Assembly: GCA_009363875.1 (NCBI GenBank) | Contig: CM018690.1 | Location: 90,001 to 154,000, forward strand | Direction of reading: 5' to 3' | Length of the DNA: 64,000 nucleotides | DNA from: Mikania micrantha | Lineage: Eukaryota > Streptophyta > Magnoliopsida > Asterales > Asteraceae | Part shown: positions 11,360-22,124 of the stretch, in pieces | How positions within the stretch are numbered: the stretch's first letter is position 1 | Layout: each line of letters starts with the position of its first letter | The notes under the pieces: model-generated | Databases searched by the model: none | What the model was told of the DNA's origin: nothing | The model's input: only the letters and a program-made list of their open reading frames with translations | Program-made: the position numbers and the translations under genes

Positions 11360-13630
11360 AGTTTTATTTCATCTGATTTTGCACGACAACTTAGTCTTAC
11401 TGAGGAAACTTTAGACTCTCCTTACATTATCGAGGTAGCGAACGGAAATCAGGTTACAGTTAGCACCATACTTAGGAACTGCCCACTTACACTCACAGAT
11501 CACACATTTACCATCGACTTTTTGCCGATGGAGTTGGGCAGTTTCGACATCATAGTGGGGATGGATTGGCTATCACTCAACAGAGTTGAAGTCATCTGTT
11601 CTGAAAAGCTACTTCGGATTCCAGTAACGAATGATAGTCTATTGGAAGTTCGTGGGGATCAAGCAAAGCGAAACGTAAAGATCATATCATGCATAAAAGT
11701 GCGTAAGTGTCTGCAAAAGAAGTGCATAGCTTTCTTGGCTCATGTGGTGGAGAAAGAGAAAGACAAGAAAACAATACAAGACGTACCGATAGTGAAGGAA
11801 TATCCTGAAGTGTTTCCTGAAGATCTACCTGGTTTGCCTCCTGTGCGGCCGGTAGAGTTCCGTATTGACCTGATTCCTAGAGCAACACCTGTTGCTAAAT
11901 CTCCTTACAGGTTAGCACCTTTGGAGATGCAGGAACTATCTAATCAACTACAGGAGCTGCTTGATAAAGGTTTCATCCGCCGAAGCTACTCACCTTGGGG
12001 AGCTCCGGTTTTGTTCGTGAAGAAGAAGGATGGATCTTTTCGTATGTGCATAGACTACCGGGAGTTAAACAAACTAACCATCAAGAATCGGTATCCATTA
12101 CCGAGGATTGATGATTTGTTTGATCAATTGCAAGGAGCTCAATACTTCTCGAAGATCGATCTGCGTTCCGGATACCATCAGCTCAGAGTACAAGATGAAG
12201 ACATACCGAAGACGGCGTTTCGTACCAGATACGGGCATTACGAGTTCATGGTGATGCCTTTTGGTTTGACGAATGCACTCGCGGTTTTCATGGATCTCAT
12301 GAACCGTGTGTGTAAGCAGTATTTAGATCAATTTGTTATTGTTTTTATTGATGACATATTGATCTATTCTAAGAGCAAAGCAGAGCATGAGCAACATCTT
12401 AGAACGATCTTGGAACTGTTGAAGGAAGAGAAACTCTATGCCAAATTCTCTAAGTGTGAGTTTTGGCTAAAGGAGGTTCAATTCCTAGGAAACGTTGTTA
12501 ATAGTGAGGGAATACACGTTGATCCTGCCAAGATCGAAGCAATAAAAGATTGGGACACTCCGAAGACACCTACGGAGATACGTTCTTTTCTAGGCTTAGC
12601 AGGCTATTACAGGAGGTTCATCTCGAACTTTTCTAGGATAGCTCTGCCACTCACAAAGCTGACACAGAAAAGTGAGCCATTTGTTTGGGAACAAAAGCAA
12701 GAAGAAGCCTTTCAGACCCTGAAGCAAAAGCTATGTGATGCTCCGATCTTATCTCTCCCAGATGGTTGTGATGACTTTGTTGTGTATTGTGATGCATCCC
12801 ATCAGGGACTCCGTTGTGTACTTATACAGCGAGACAAAGTTATCGCGTATGCGTCGAGACAACTGAAAATTCATGAGAAGAACTATACTACTCATGATTT
12901 GGAACTGGGAGCTGTGATATTTGCCTTAAAGATCTGGAGACATTACTTATATGGCACTAGGTGTACCATGTTTACCGATCACAAAATTCTGCAACACATA
13001 TTTGATCAGAAGGAACTCAACATGCGACAGCGACGTTGGGTTGAGCTTCTGAATGATTACGACTGTGTAATAAAGTACCATCCGGGCAAGGCAAACGTTG
13101 TAGATGATGCCTTGAGTCGGAAGGAACGAGTCAAACCCTTGCGAGTCAGAGCAATGGGAATGACTGTGCAGACAAGCTTACACGACAACATCATACAAAC
13201 ACAACAAGAGGTTATTGAACGTGAAAACATGAAGAAAGAACTTGATTGCGGTGTGGAGAAACATTTGGAAACAAAACCCGATGGACTTGTTTACTTCAAG
13301 GATCGTATCTGGATTCCTGCAATAGATGAGTTGAGAAAACTTATTTTTGATGAAGCACACAAAACCAAATACTCGATTCATCCCGGTGCTGATAAGATGT
13401 ATCAAGACTTACTGGCGTTTTATTGGTGGCCGGGTATGAAGAAATACATAGCTGAGTATGTTGGTCGATGCCTTACGTGTGCTAAAGTAAACACCAGAAA
13501 ACGTCATGTTTACTGGAACAGCCTGAAATTCCACTCTGGAAGTGGGAACAGACAGCGATGGACTTTGTTACTAAGCTACCCCGCACTTCCAGTGGACATG
13601 ATACTATTTGGGTTATCGTTGATCGATTAA
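11360..13630 (+). pseudogene. Element A protease-RT-RNase H-integrase N-terminus
   Basis: This continues the gag frame after the TAG. The rest of protease (GMDWLS near 11560) leads into reverse transcriptase with KKKDGSFRMCIDYREL and the catalytic FIDD near 12345. RNase H follows (VVYCDAS near 12780, TDHK near 12975, DALSRKE near 13110). The integrase zinc-binding region (HPGADKMY near 13383 to CLTC near 13470) is last. A 7-nt deletion near 13486, seen against the parallel copy at about 43180, shifts the frame, and the shifted frame ends at 13630. The RT core looks intact but cannot be made as part of a whole polyprotein. Confidence 0.9.
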
Positions 13631-14529
13631 CCAAGTCTGCTCATTTCTTGCCGATGCGAGAAACGTACACGATGGATAAACTAGCGAAACTTTACATCAA
13701 TGAGATAGTGGTACGCCATGGTGTGCCATTGTCTATCATTTCGGATCGTGATAGCAGATTTACATCAAGGTTCTGGCTATCATTGCAGAGATCTCTGTGG
13801 ACGCAATTAAACTTGAGTACAGCTTATCATCCACAAACGGATGGTCAAAGCGAACGTACTATTCAGACCCTGGAGGACATGTTAAGAACTTGTGTTCTAG
13901 ACTTTGGTGGTAATTGGGACTCCCACTTGCCACTAATCAAGTTCTCCTACAACAACAGTTATCACAGCAGCATCAGTTGTGCCCCATTCGAGGCTCTTTA
14001 TGGTCGAAAATGCCGGTCACCGATCTGTTGGTCGGAAGTGGGAGATAATCGAATAACAGGGCCAGAACTTATTCAAGAAACTACAGACAAGATTGCTCAG
14101 ATACAACAAAGACTACAAGCAACACGAAGCAGACAAAAGAGCTATGCCGATAAACGGCGCAAGCCGTTGGAATTCCAAGTGGGAGACCGTGTCATGTTGA
14201 AGGTTTCTCCATGGAAAGGTGTAGTTCGTTTTGCAAAGAAAGGCAAACTAACACCACGATACGTGGGACCGTTCAAGATCATCGAACGTATTGGTCCTGT
14301 GGCGTATAGATTAAGCTTACCGGATGAACTTAGTGGTGTACACGACTTGTTTCATGTCTCAAACTTGAAGAAATGCCTTGCAGATGAAACTCTTATCATA
14401 CCAGTTGATGAAATTCAATTGGATGAACACTTACGATTTGTTGAAGAACCTTTAGAGATTATGGATCGCAAAGTTAAGAAACTGAGGCGAAGCCGTATTC
14501 CTATCGTTAAGGTTCGTTGGAACTCAAGG
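13558..14529 (+). pseudogene. Element A integrase core and chromodomain-like tail, interrupted
   Basis: In the frame after the deletion, integrase continues with DFVTKLPRTSSGHD, the DDE core (IVDRLTKSAHF, AYHPQTDGQSERT) and FSYNNSYHSSI. The GPY-type region follows (KLTPRYVGPF, DLFHVSNLKKCL). The C-terminus (EIMDRKVKKL, IPIVKVRWNSR) resembles the chromodomain that steers chromoviruses to chromatin. At 14529 the frame runs into the antisense Q LTR and reads about 16 foreign codons before a stop. Coding sequence resumes at 17375, where a Trp codon has become TAG. Confidence 0.88.
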
Positions 14530-14833
14530 TGTCACACCCCCAATTTTTCAACTAAAGGAATCATACCGTTTGGGACGTGACAAACCAGGATCTCAGATCA
14601 TTAGACATAACGAAGACCTCTATATGAATTTCAAAACATACTTTGGTCTAAAATTGTAATATCAAAGTTTTCAAGGTTTGCGGAAGCGTTTTAAAACAAT
14701 AACAAACGTAACAGTTGTGAAATGTAAATTACAAAACAAAATCCCAAATGTTCAATTCAAACAACAAAAATGTAAAACATGCATGCGACTCGATCTCCTA
14801 GTCCATGCCCGCTTTCTTGTATACCTTAGCGTC

Positions 14834-15325
14834 CTGAGAAAACATGTAAATCAAGTCAACACAAAGGTTGGTGCATTACACAGGTTTAAGCATTCACAAT
14901 GTTTAAAACAACAGTTTGAATATAATGTTTGCAGATAACATAATCACACATGCATAGTCATGATAGCTAGTCATTTATACTATTTACATAAGTGGTCGAC
15001 ACCGAAGCTGACTGTTGCATGCTATCGCATGTTTTTCCTTGCCACTATTGTCTAGCACAAACAATAGTAATGTGTGTTTGGTCAGTCAAACACTTGCGTA
15101 GATCCCATCTACCAAGTGAGGTTTGTCAAACCTAATAGATCTATTTCCAACTACCACGCTTTGCGCTACGGCAAACTAAACGATTCGGAGTGTAAGGACT
15201 TGTAATGCTATGTTTGCACTTAATGTAAACAGCTAACTCATGCAAGTGATATGTATCTAAAAGTATTTGTTGCACATGTTTTCTCCCCCAAAACAGTTAA
15301 AATAATAAAGGGGCCGTGTACGCAC
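14834..15325 (-). other. Predicted LTR-resident intron (Q type, variant donor)
   Basis: On minus the donor AAAG|GTGCGTACACGGCCCC is at 15329-15310, and the acceptor TTTTCTCAG ends at 14834 after TTGACTTGATTTAC. Here GGTGC replaces GGTGA in the donor, and the paired segment reads GCACC instead of TCACC (14881-14870). Outer bases TACAC/GTGTA also pair. The predicted length is 492 nt. Confidence 0.5.
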
Positions 15326-15728
15326 CTTTGATTGTTGCAGAATGATCAAACACACTTAAACTCGTGTAAAAAGTCCTCCTACGAAGAACCTGTGTTGTAA
15401 CAATAACCTAGTGTTATTCGGATTGTCGTTTTGTGCTTGAAATCACATACGTGTCAACACACGTATGTTTGACTTGTTAGAAATATGCATACGAAAGTAC
15501 GCGTGCCTTTGAACTCGTTTAAAGAAAACCATATATGATTTTATTTAAATAAACGTAATTGTACGCGATTACGTTTTCGATCTAAAATGTGAATTTTATT
15601 ACTCAAATGTGTTCGGGATTCCGTTACGATTCCAACGAAATTTGAACGAGAGTTAAATCGGAGTTAAAACGAGCGAGTTACGAGTTAAATACTAGAAATG
15701 ATTTAAAATCCAAAAACCAGTAAAGACC

Positions 15729-15774
15729 GGGTTCGAACCCGCGACCTCTACCTCCTAACACACCTTCCTTACCA
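15729..15774 (-). other. tRNA-like B box and weak A box inside the Q LTR
   Basis: On minus, GGGTTCGAACCC (15740-15729) matches a Pol III B box and tRNA T-loop. TGGTAAGGAAGG (15774-15763) resembles an A box. The spacing is too short for a complete tRNA and no acceptor stem closes, so this is a tRNA-derived remnant or a coincidental match. Confidence 0.4.
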
Positions 15775-15959
15775 TCTCATCTGCGCCCAATTTCATTAAC
15801 AGAATCCCTTTCAAATGGTTTTAATCAATAAGAATCAGGTTCCCCTTTGATTAAATCTTAACTGAACCATTTGGGTTCCCAATTGACCCACAATTCGACC
15901 AAAATCGACCTTAGGATCATGGGGCTTTTGTCCTATGGTTTTAAACGAGTCTACCCATG

Positions 15960-16700
15960 CTTCTAATTTGGTTAATACCAACCCACAGTTGTTTTAATTT
16001 GATATATTTAGATTCGAACATGGTTAACAAGAACCATCATTCTAATTTGAAGAATTCGATTATGTTTAACCGTAATTTCTTAGGGTTTTCATTAAGCAAT
16101 AAGTTTCGAAGCTTCCTATACCTTTTAATTTGAAAATCAAGTCGATTTAGATTTAAACCCTCAAAACCATTTAACCGACGAACCCTAGAATTAACAACCA
16201 CAGAATTCGTAAGCATTTTTTGAAATTGATGCATGGTTTTCATTACATAGTGAGTTTCGAAACTCTCTGTGTATTTTAATTCGATTTCTAAACTCATTCA
16301 GATCGAATTCCCCAAAACGTTTACATTCAAGAACCCTAGAATTCGTTCCCATTCAATTCGCTATTGCTTCACGAAATTGACTCAGGGATTTTTATAAAAA
16401 GAGTGTTTCGAAACCCTCTGCACCATTTGATTTCATTCTTAAACTCAATTGAAAAGAAACCCCCAATTCAGTTCTTGAGGTAAGCCCTAGAATTCAACCT
16501 TATACAATTAGACCTTCCCATCCGAATTTATGATATGGTTTTCATAGAATGCATTATCACGAAACTGTTAGTATGGATTAATTTGATTTTTGAACTGATT
16601 TTGTTAAAAACCCCCAAAACCGTTTCTAATAAGAACCCTAGAATTATCATTCATAGTATTCGATGTGATAAACCGAAATTGACTTAGGATTAGTCTTAGT
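15960..16700 (-). repeat. About 150-bp tandem repeats in the Q LTR
   Basis: Degenerate units marked by ACCCTAGAATT or a close form recur at 16182, 16333, 16484 and 16634, a period of 150-151 bp. Most units carry a TTTCGAA-centred inverted repeat, best as GAGTTTCGAAACTC near 16251. The same repeats occur at 56374, 56526, 56676 and 56826 in element F. Confidence 0.8.
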
Positions 16701-17374
16701 CGGCATGTTTAGAAGGTGTAGGAGTGTTTACTTACTTGATTTGATATCAAATTGAAGAAGATCAACTTTAGACTTGATTTCGCCTTGGTTCCGGATCAAA
16801 TCGTTTATCCACAGCTTGATGCTTCGAATTGGTGTATGGAAAAACTTCTGAATATGCCGATTATAGGTTCTGGAAGTTCAATTTGGATCGGTGTAACCGA
16901 ATTATATGGTTTTGATATTGAATAACCACGGTTTTTAACATTCTGTAACGTTTTTATCATAATTCGACTAATTAATGCATCAAGAACGTGTATTAGCTGT
17001 TACTGATCATCAAATTGATGATTACAACCGATTTATTTCAGTAATAACTGATGATTGATGTGTAATTCGAATTCAATTGCCACTCAAATCCGAATTTTGA
17101 CTCACAAAAGTCAAAATTGATACTTCTATTCTTTTACAAGATAAAACCTTATAATTTAAGTATTCTAGACCATATCTCACTTGATTCTAATCCCTTAGAA
17201 TTGATTGTATTCGGTTTTTGCCAAAATTCTGATGTTTTCAGACTAACGAGGTTAATCCGAACTTGCCGGATTGTCACAACCCATTTGCAGCCCAACATGA
17301 TCATAAATGGCCCAACACTTCCCTTGGCCCATTTCCCAAACGAAGGCCCAGAAATATCGAGTTGTCACACAAGG

Positions 17375-17504
17375 CGCGGACCCGAGTTTACTTAGGAACG
17401 TGAAGATCACATGAGAAACAAGTATCCCCAACTCTTTACAGAGGAAGCCGTACCGAATAACGAGTCTTACATTTCGAGACGAAATTTCTCTAACAAGGGG
17501 AGAC
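17375..17504 (+). other. Element A coding tail, pre-PPT hairpin and PPT
   Basis: The end of the integrase tail is followed by ATTTCG-AGA-CGAAAT (17471-17485). The polypurine tract TAACAAGGGGAGAC (17491-17504) lies immediately before the 3' LTR start TGTAACA at 17505. The usual stop after the final codons is lost here (TAC where E has TAA). Confidence 0.8.
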
Positions 17505-17602
17505 TGTAACATCAGTGCCGGACGCGTGCCGGAACAGTGATCGCAATAGTAAACCGTATAGTAAATCAGGTACACTTTACGCGAAACTATGTTTATACTA
17601 TT

Positions 17603-19976
17603 TGTCACACCCCCAAATTCCCACTTGTGGCAAATGTCCACGTGGATGTGACGTGTCCAGAATCACAGCTCAAGGTCATATAGAACACCTCTATATGCGT
17701 TTACAAATCCAGTGTTTGACACATACACAGAATAAAATAGTTTGCAGCGGAATAAAAGTTATCATAATATATTGCAGCGGAAATCAAATGTTTGACATGT
17801 GCAGCGGAAATAATTAATTGTTGACATAACATTGTTTAATACATAAACCAAACAAAATAGTTTTCAAAAGTTAAGCAAAAACAGGAATGCATGATGACCC
17901 TAATGCTCGTTCCCCTATGGTGCATCTCTGAATGTCCATCAACTCCTCAGTTACCTGAGAATACAAGTTAGAAAAGTGTCAACACAATGGTTGGTGAGTT
18001 CACAGGTTTTGATATACATATAGTAGTGGAAAGTGTGTCATGCTGTTTATCAATGTTAGTACCGAGCCCTAGGCCCAAAGTGTCAGTGCGTCACTACCGA
18101 ACTAGACTTGTTTGCTCTTGCCTCCGCTATGCCTCGTATACATAGCAAGTTAGGTCAGAATTTGCACGGGTTATGACACTCAGTCAACATGGTGCCCCGT
18201 GGGGTTAGTCATTCCCTAATGGATCCATCCAAACCTACCACGTTGTTCGTACATTAACGGTAAGACTTTGTGAGGGCTTGTAACGAGTTCAACACTTAAT
18301 GTTTGTCCAATAAACCAGCATACACAATAGTGTTTGTACAGTAATAATGTTTGACTCGATGCAACTAGTATTCTCCCCCTATTTAAAAGCATTTGAAAAA
18401 GAGTAAAGAGGGGCCGTAAACTCACCTTAGTGATGAAGTAGTGTGTAAGCGTAAGCTCCTGAACGTCAAGTAGCACGTCTCGGTCACCGGCAACCTATAT
18501 CGTATACCGTACGTGAGTTCGTGTAAGTGACCGTGCTAGTGTTCGTGTCAGTACTCATGTTTGTGTCCAACAACCCTTGGTTGTTCATGTTTGCCCGTGT
18601 CGGTCCACGATGACCGTGTTTGCTCGTGTTGGTCCACATTGACCATGTTTGACCATGTTTGACCGAAGTTGACCGTGTTTGACCAAGGTGGACCGTGTCA
18701 AGTCAACGACCCGTTGGTGAACCGTGTGACGGTTTGTGACTCTTGTAGCAATCGTGTAAGTGTTTGTCGTGTGCAAAACGCGTAGGTCGTGTTTATGGAC
18801 AACTTACTATTTATAGTAAGTTTCCATTTTTAGAAAGTTCACAAAGCATGACGGTTTTATAGTTCTAGCATGTTCAATAGCCCTACGGGATCATGTTAAC
18901 ACATAGCACATCATCATACGGATTCACATAAGTCGTTTACAACATGTTAGTGCACAAAAGTTTCCTAAAATGGAAAGTTTCCATTTTTAGCATACGTGAC
19001 ATCGGAAACCATCTAACTTAGCATCTAATCATCATGTTATAACATATTAAGCCATTTAGCAAGCTCAAATCATTCAAAACGTTCATAAGTTGGTTCTTGT
19101 AAAAATAAAGTTACTAAATATAGTAACTTTCTAATTTTGCATAGAAATGACCATTTAACATTTCTACACCAATTTTTATATCACCAATCATCATAATAAA
19201 CCACTTAACACCATTTAATCATGTCATCTCATCCCAAATTATCATTTAACAACATTCTAACTAGAAAAGTTACTAAAAATAGTAACAATGCCAAATATGA
19301 CTACAAACATCATCCAAACCATTTTCTAACAACCCAAATCATCATATTATCATCCTAACAACAATTCTACATACATGCATGTCCATAATTTCCATCAAAT
19401 CATCATCTTGTAAAATAAAAGTTACTATTTATAGAAAGATTCATGAAAATCATAGTTTTACCCATTCTAACATCATCTAAGCATGAAATCCTCTTTCAAT
19501 ATCATCAAGAAATATATCTACATACTCATAATCATTCTAACCATCATGGATCATACATGCATGGCAATATAGTATCACAAAACATCATTTTAAGCATCAA
19601 GGTTCATACCCATCATCTTAGATCATCATAGATCATCATCTAAACACTTTAGATCATCAAGAAACATAGTGAAATCAACAAACCCAGAAGCTAAACTCGT
19701 GCATGTGCTTCAAAGGTGCTTGCATGTGTGAATGTAAGCATGCATGTGAGTGTAATAGGTGAGAAAATGGGTTTCAAGGATATAGCTACCTTCTAGAGCT
19801 TCAAAATCGTGGGGATGATGGCAAGAACAGCTCTCAATGCTTCTGGAAATGGTCTCACGACAGGTGCAAGCGAGTGATGGGTGTTTTAGGTGCTTCCCTT
19901 AACTCCTTGGGTCTCCAATCCTTCAAGATGAGCTTCAAACCTTCAAGGAGAGCTTCAACAATGGAGGTTTTTGAGT
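17603..19976 (-). mobile_element. Antisense P-type LTR, left part
   Basis: It begins TGTCACACCCCCAAATTCCC, the reverse complement of the P LTR end, and runs colinear (antisense) with B's 5' LTR. Element B begins at 19977. The remaining antisense piece lies at 28932-29312, so B split it. The inverted-repeat series, with the pair AGTAAC/GTTACT, appears near 18805-19290. No PBS or gene was seen. Confidence 0.8.
17955..18425 (-). other. Predicted LTR-resident intron (P type, antisense copy)
   Basis: On minus the donor CTAAG|GTGAGTTTACGGCCCC is at 18430-18411 and the acceptor TTCTCAG ends at 17955. Segments 18426-18416 and 18003-17993 form the same 11-bp pairing as the other P copies. Confidence 0.5.
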
Positions 19977-20322
19977 TGTGACATCTCGCAAATTCCAAGT
20001 CAGCATTTATATTACTTTATTAATAATGTGTATTATTATATCATACGTGGCACTAGAATGCATGCATTGAGTGTGACACGTGGCACAACAAACTGAACAT
20101 GCCGATAATCTAGGGAATTATCGCACAACACACGCACGTGTCTTGAATAACGAACGTTGGTGAACGGATCAAACCACAGTACACTTTCACTGCACAATTA
20201 GGTTCCAGAGAACCTGAGTTAGTAGAACAACGCTTAAGTGTCGAGAAACGATGGTCGTATTCGAGAAATACGAGAAATTCGCTTCAAAACTATGAAGATG
20301 GGCTTATTGGGCTCAGCCGGGA

Positions 20323-20532
20323 CCCATCGCGGTACGCGATGGGCACCCAATTGGGCTTTCGCGGTACGCGAAGCCTGGGCGGGAGAATTTGAAGTCTCCG
20401 AAAAGCGTCGCGGTACGCGACGACTGATCATCTTCCACTTCCGCGGTACGCGACGTGATTCGGGAACCAGATGATTATTTTAATCGCCGCGATACGCGGA
20501 GATGATTTTTGGGCGGTGTCGCGGTACGCGAC
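20323..20532. repeat. Cluster of six CGCG-GTA-CGCG palindromes
   Basis: Cores are at 20327, 20359, 20408, 20441, 20487 and 20519. Flanks differ but usually extend the arms: CCCAT/ATGGG (9-bp arms in total), GGCTT/AAGCC with one bulged T, GT/AC twice. The fifth has loop ATA with CCGCG/CGCGG. The cluster sits just upstream of the TATA-like site, so it is probably in U3. The 3' LTR copy (about 28579-28790) is nearly identical. Confidence 0.88.
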
Positions 20533-21177
20533 GAACCCAGTTTCGCAGAATCTTTATTTAACCAAGACTTAATCATTTTTGCCGATCCTTCACACCATCT
20601 TACGACTGAAACACTTCATCTCGACCATCTTTCACTCTGCAAACCATATTCTAACTTCTGGAAGCCATTAGAACTCTCTAAGGAAGCTTGTGTTGAGGAG
20701 ATTAAAGCATAGGAACACCATTCATCAAACCACACAAGTTGGAGCTGCTGTGAAGGATACTCCAGATCTTCTTGAAGTCTTTCCTCTCTGTTCCAGCTTC
20801 ATCTCAGTCTTCTTGGGCTATCTTGAGGTAGTTCTAGCCTCACTTCGTGTTTTTGGCACTTGAAATCACACATGCAAGGGGAAATACTCACATGCATAAC
20901 CATCACACACCTAATCACGAAATGTTGATGTTGTGGATCTGTTTTTGATGATGTTACTTACTGATTTGATGATTTAGCTATGATCTATGATGATTTTGAT
21001 AAGATTAGATGGTTATGTGTTGATGTTATCACAAAATGAGTACTTTTGGGTACATGCATGTATGATCTAAGTGGATTTACACGATTTTGGATATTGAAAT
21101 GATGTTATAAGTGTTATTGATGATGATTTGCATGATTAGAATGATTGCTTATGGTCAAGAAATGTCAAAGACATGAT

Positions 21178-21826
21178 AGTTACCATAAATGGTAACTTTA
21201 ATGTTACAAAAATGTGCATTCTTGATGAAATGACCACATTGGTATGTTTAAATCTATAAGATATGTTTAAAATGATGTTTAAGAATTAATATGATAGTTA
21301 TTTGATGCATAGGAATGTTTAGAATTGTCAAAAACATGATTTTCATGAATGTTACTATAAATAGTAACTTTTTATCACAAGTTTGCAAATGGATGATATG
21401 TATGATAATGTTATGAGTCTAACATGATTATTGGATGATAATATGATGATATTGATAGATTCGAGTTGTTGAATGATTGTATTTTGTGTATTTTTCACAA
21501 GTTACTAAATATAGTAACTTTATCTTGCAAAGTCGGGAATAGGAACATGCTAGCTATGATTTGATGGCTAATTATGACTAAAATTGTAATATTATATGAT
21601 ATTAGTTGTTAACTTGGTGAGATATGCTTATCTGTGCCAGCTTTCTAATTATAGAAACTTTTACGTGCAAACTATGTTAAATCGGCTATGTGTAACGAAG
21701 TGCTATTTGATAACATGATCCTTTAGGATAAATATGCATGCTAGAATAATCGGAATGTGATTTAATGCATTACTTGCCTAATGTGGAAACTTTCCTAAAA
21801 TAGGAACTTACCATAAATAGTAAGTT
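21178..21826. repeat. Five inverted repeats about 150 bp apart
   Basis: AGTTACCA-TAAA-TGGTAACT (21178), GTTACTA-TAAA-TAGTAAC (21351), GTTACTA-AATA-TAGTAAC (21501), TTTCTA-ATTA-TAGAAA (21642) and AACTTAC/GTAAGTT with an 8-nt loop (21805). Several arms change in a paired way between units. Confidence 0.8.
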
Positions 21827-22124
21827 TCCTCATAGGAATGATTTTGGTGTCCGTACACTTCACACGACACCAAACCACACACTACACGATCACCTGATCC
21901 AAACCGTCACCAACGGGTCGTTAGGTCAAACACGGTCAACACGACCAACACGGTCAACCACGGTCAACGTGACCCGCATAACAACCAGGAGTTGTTTAGA
22001 CATGAATACGGTCCTGTGAGACCAACACAAATATGATCGCAAACTTATAACACCTATGTGATATAGGTAACTACTAGCCAGCGAGCTACTCCGTTCTCGT
22101 AAGAACGCACTCAAGCAGACTCAG

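Larger units (their letters stand above)
14530..17369 (-). mobile_element. Solo LTR, Q type, with 5-bp target duplication
   Basis: The 2840-bp insert begins TGTCACACCCCC and ends GAGTTGTCACA, reading TGTGACA...TGTGACA on the minus strand. It is flanked by CAAGG at 14525-14529 and 17370-17374. The two flanks rejoin to the uninterrupted sequence seen at about 44226 in element E. There is no PBS, PPT or coding sequence, so this is one LTR left by recombination between two. It is homologous to element F's LTR at 55931-57466. Confidence 0.93.
8545..17602 (+). mobile_element. Element A: Ty3/gypsy chromovirus (Tekay/Del-like), split and truncated
   Basis: In order: truncated 5' LTR (8545-9801), PBS, gag, protease, RT, RNase H, integrase, a foreign solo LTR (14530-17369), the coding tail and PPT (17375-17504), and the first 98 bp of a 3' LTR (17505-17602). 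The 5' LTR abuts the X LTR end at 8544. The 3' LTR is cut by an antisense P-type LTR beginning TGTCACACCCCC at 17603. The frame carries at least two nonsense codons (11357, 17390) and one frameshift, so it is dead. Element E is a close copy. Confidence 0.9.

Noticed and set aside
15722..15796. Possible tRNA gene on the minus strand
   Set aside because: The B box is good but the distance to the A-box-like motif is too short for an anticodon arm, and no acceptor stem closes.
20323..20532. CRISPR-like array of regularly placed palindromes
   Set aside because: The context is a plant LTR. Repeats are 11-13 bp with no constant repeat/spacer pattern and no cas genes.
20238..20712. Open frames through the palindrome cluster in the B LTRs, repeated at 28494
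   Set aside because: The GC-rich palindromes lack stop codons. The protein strings are Arg-rich with no known domain, and the frames differ between the two LTRs after a 1-nt indel.
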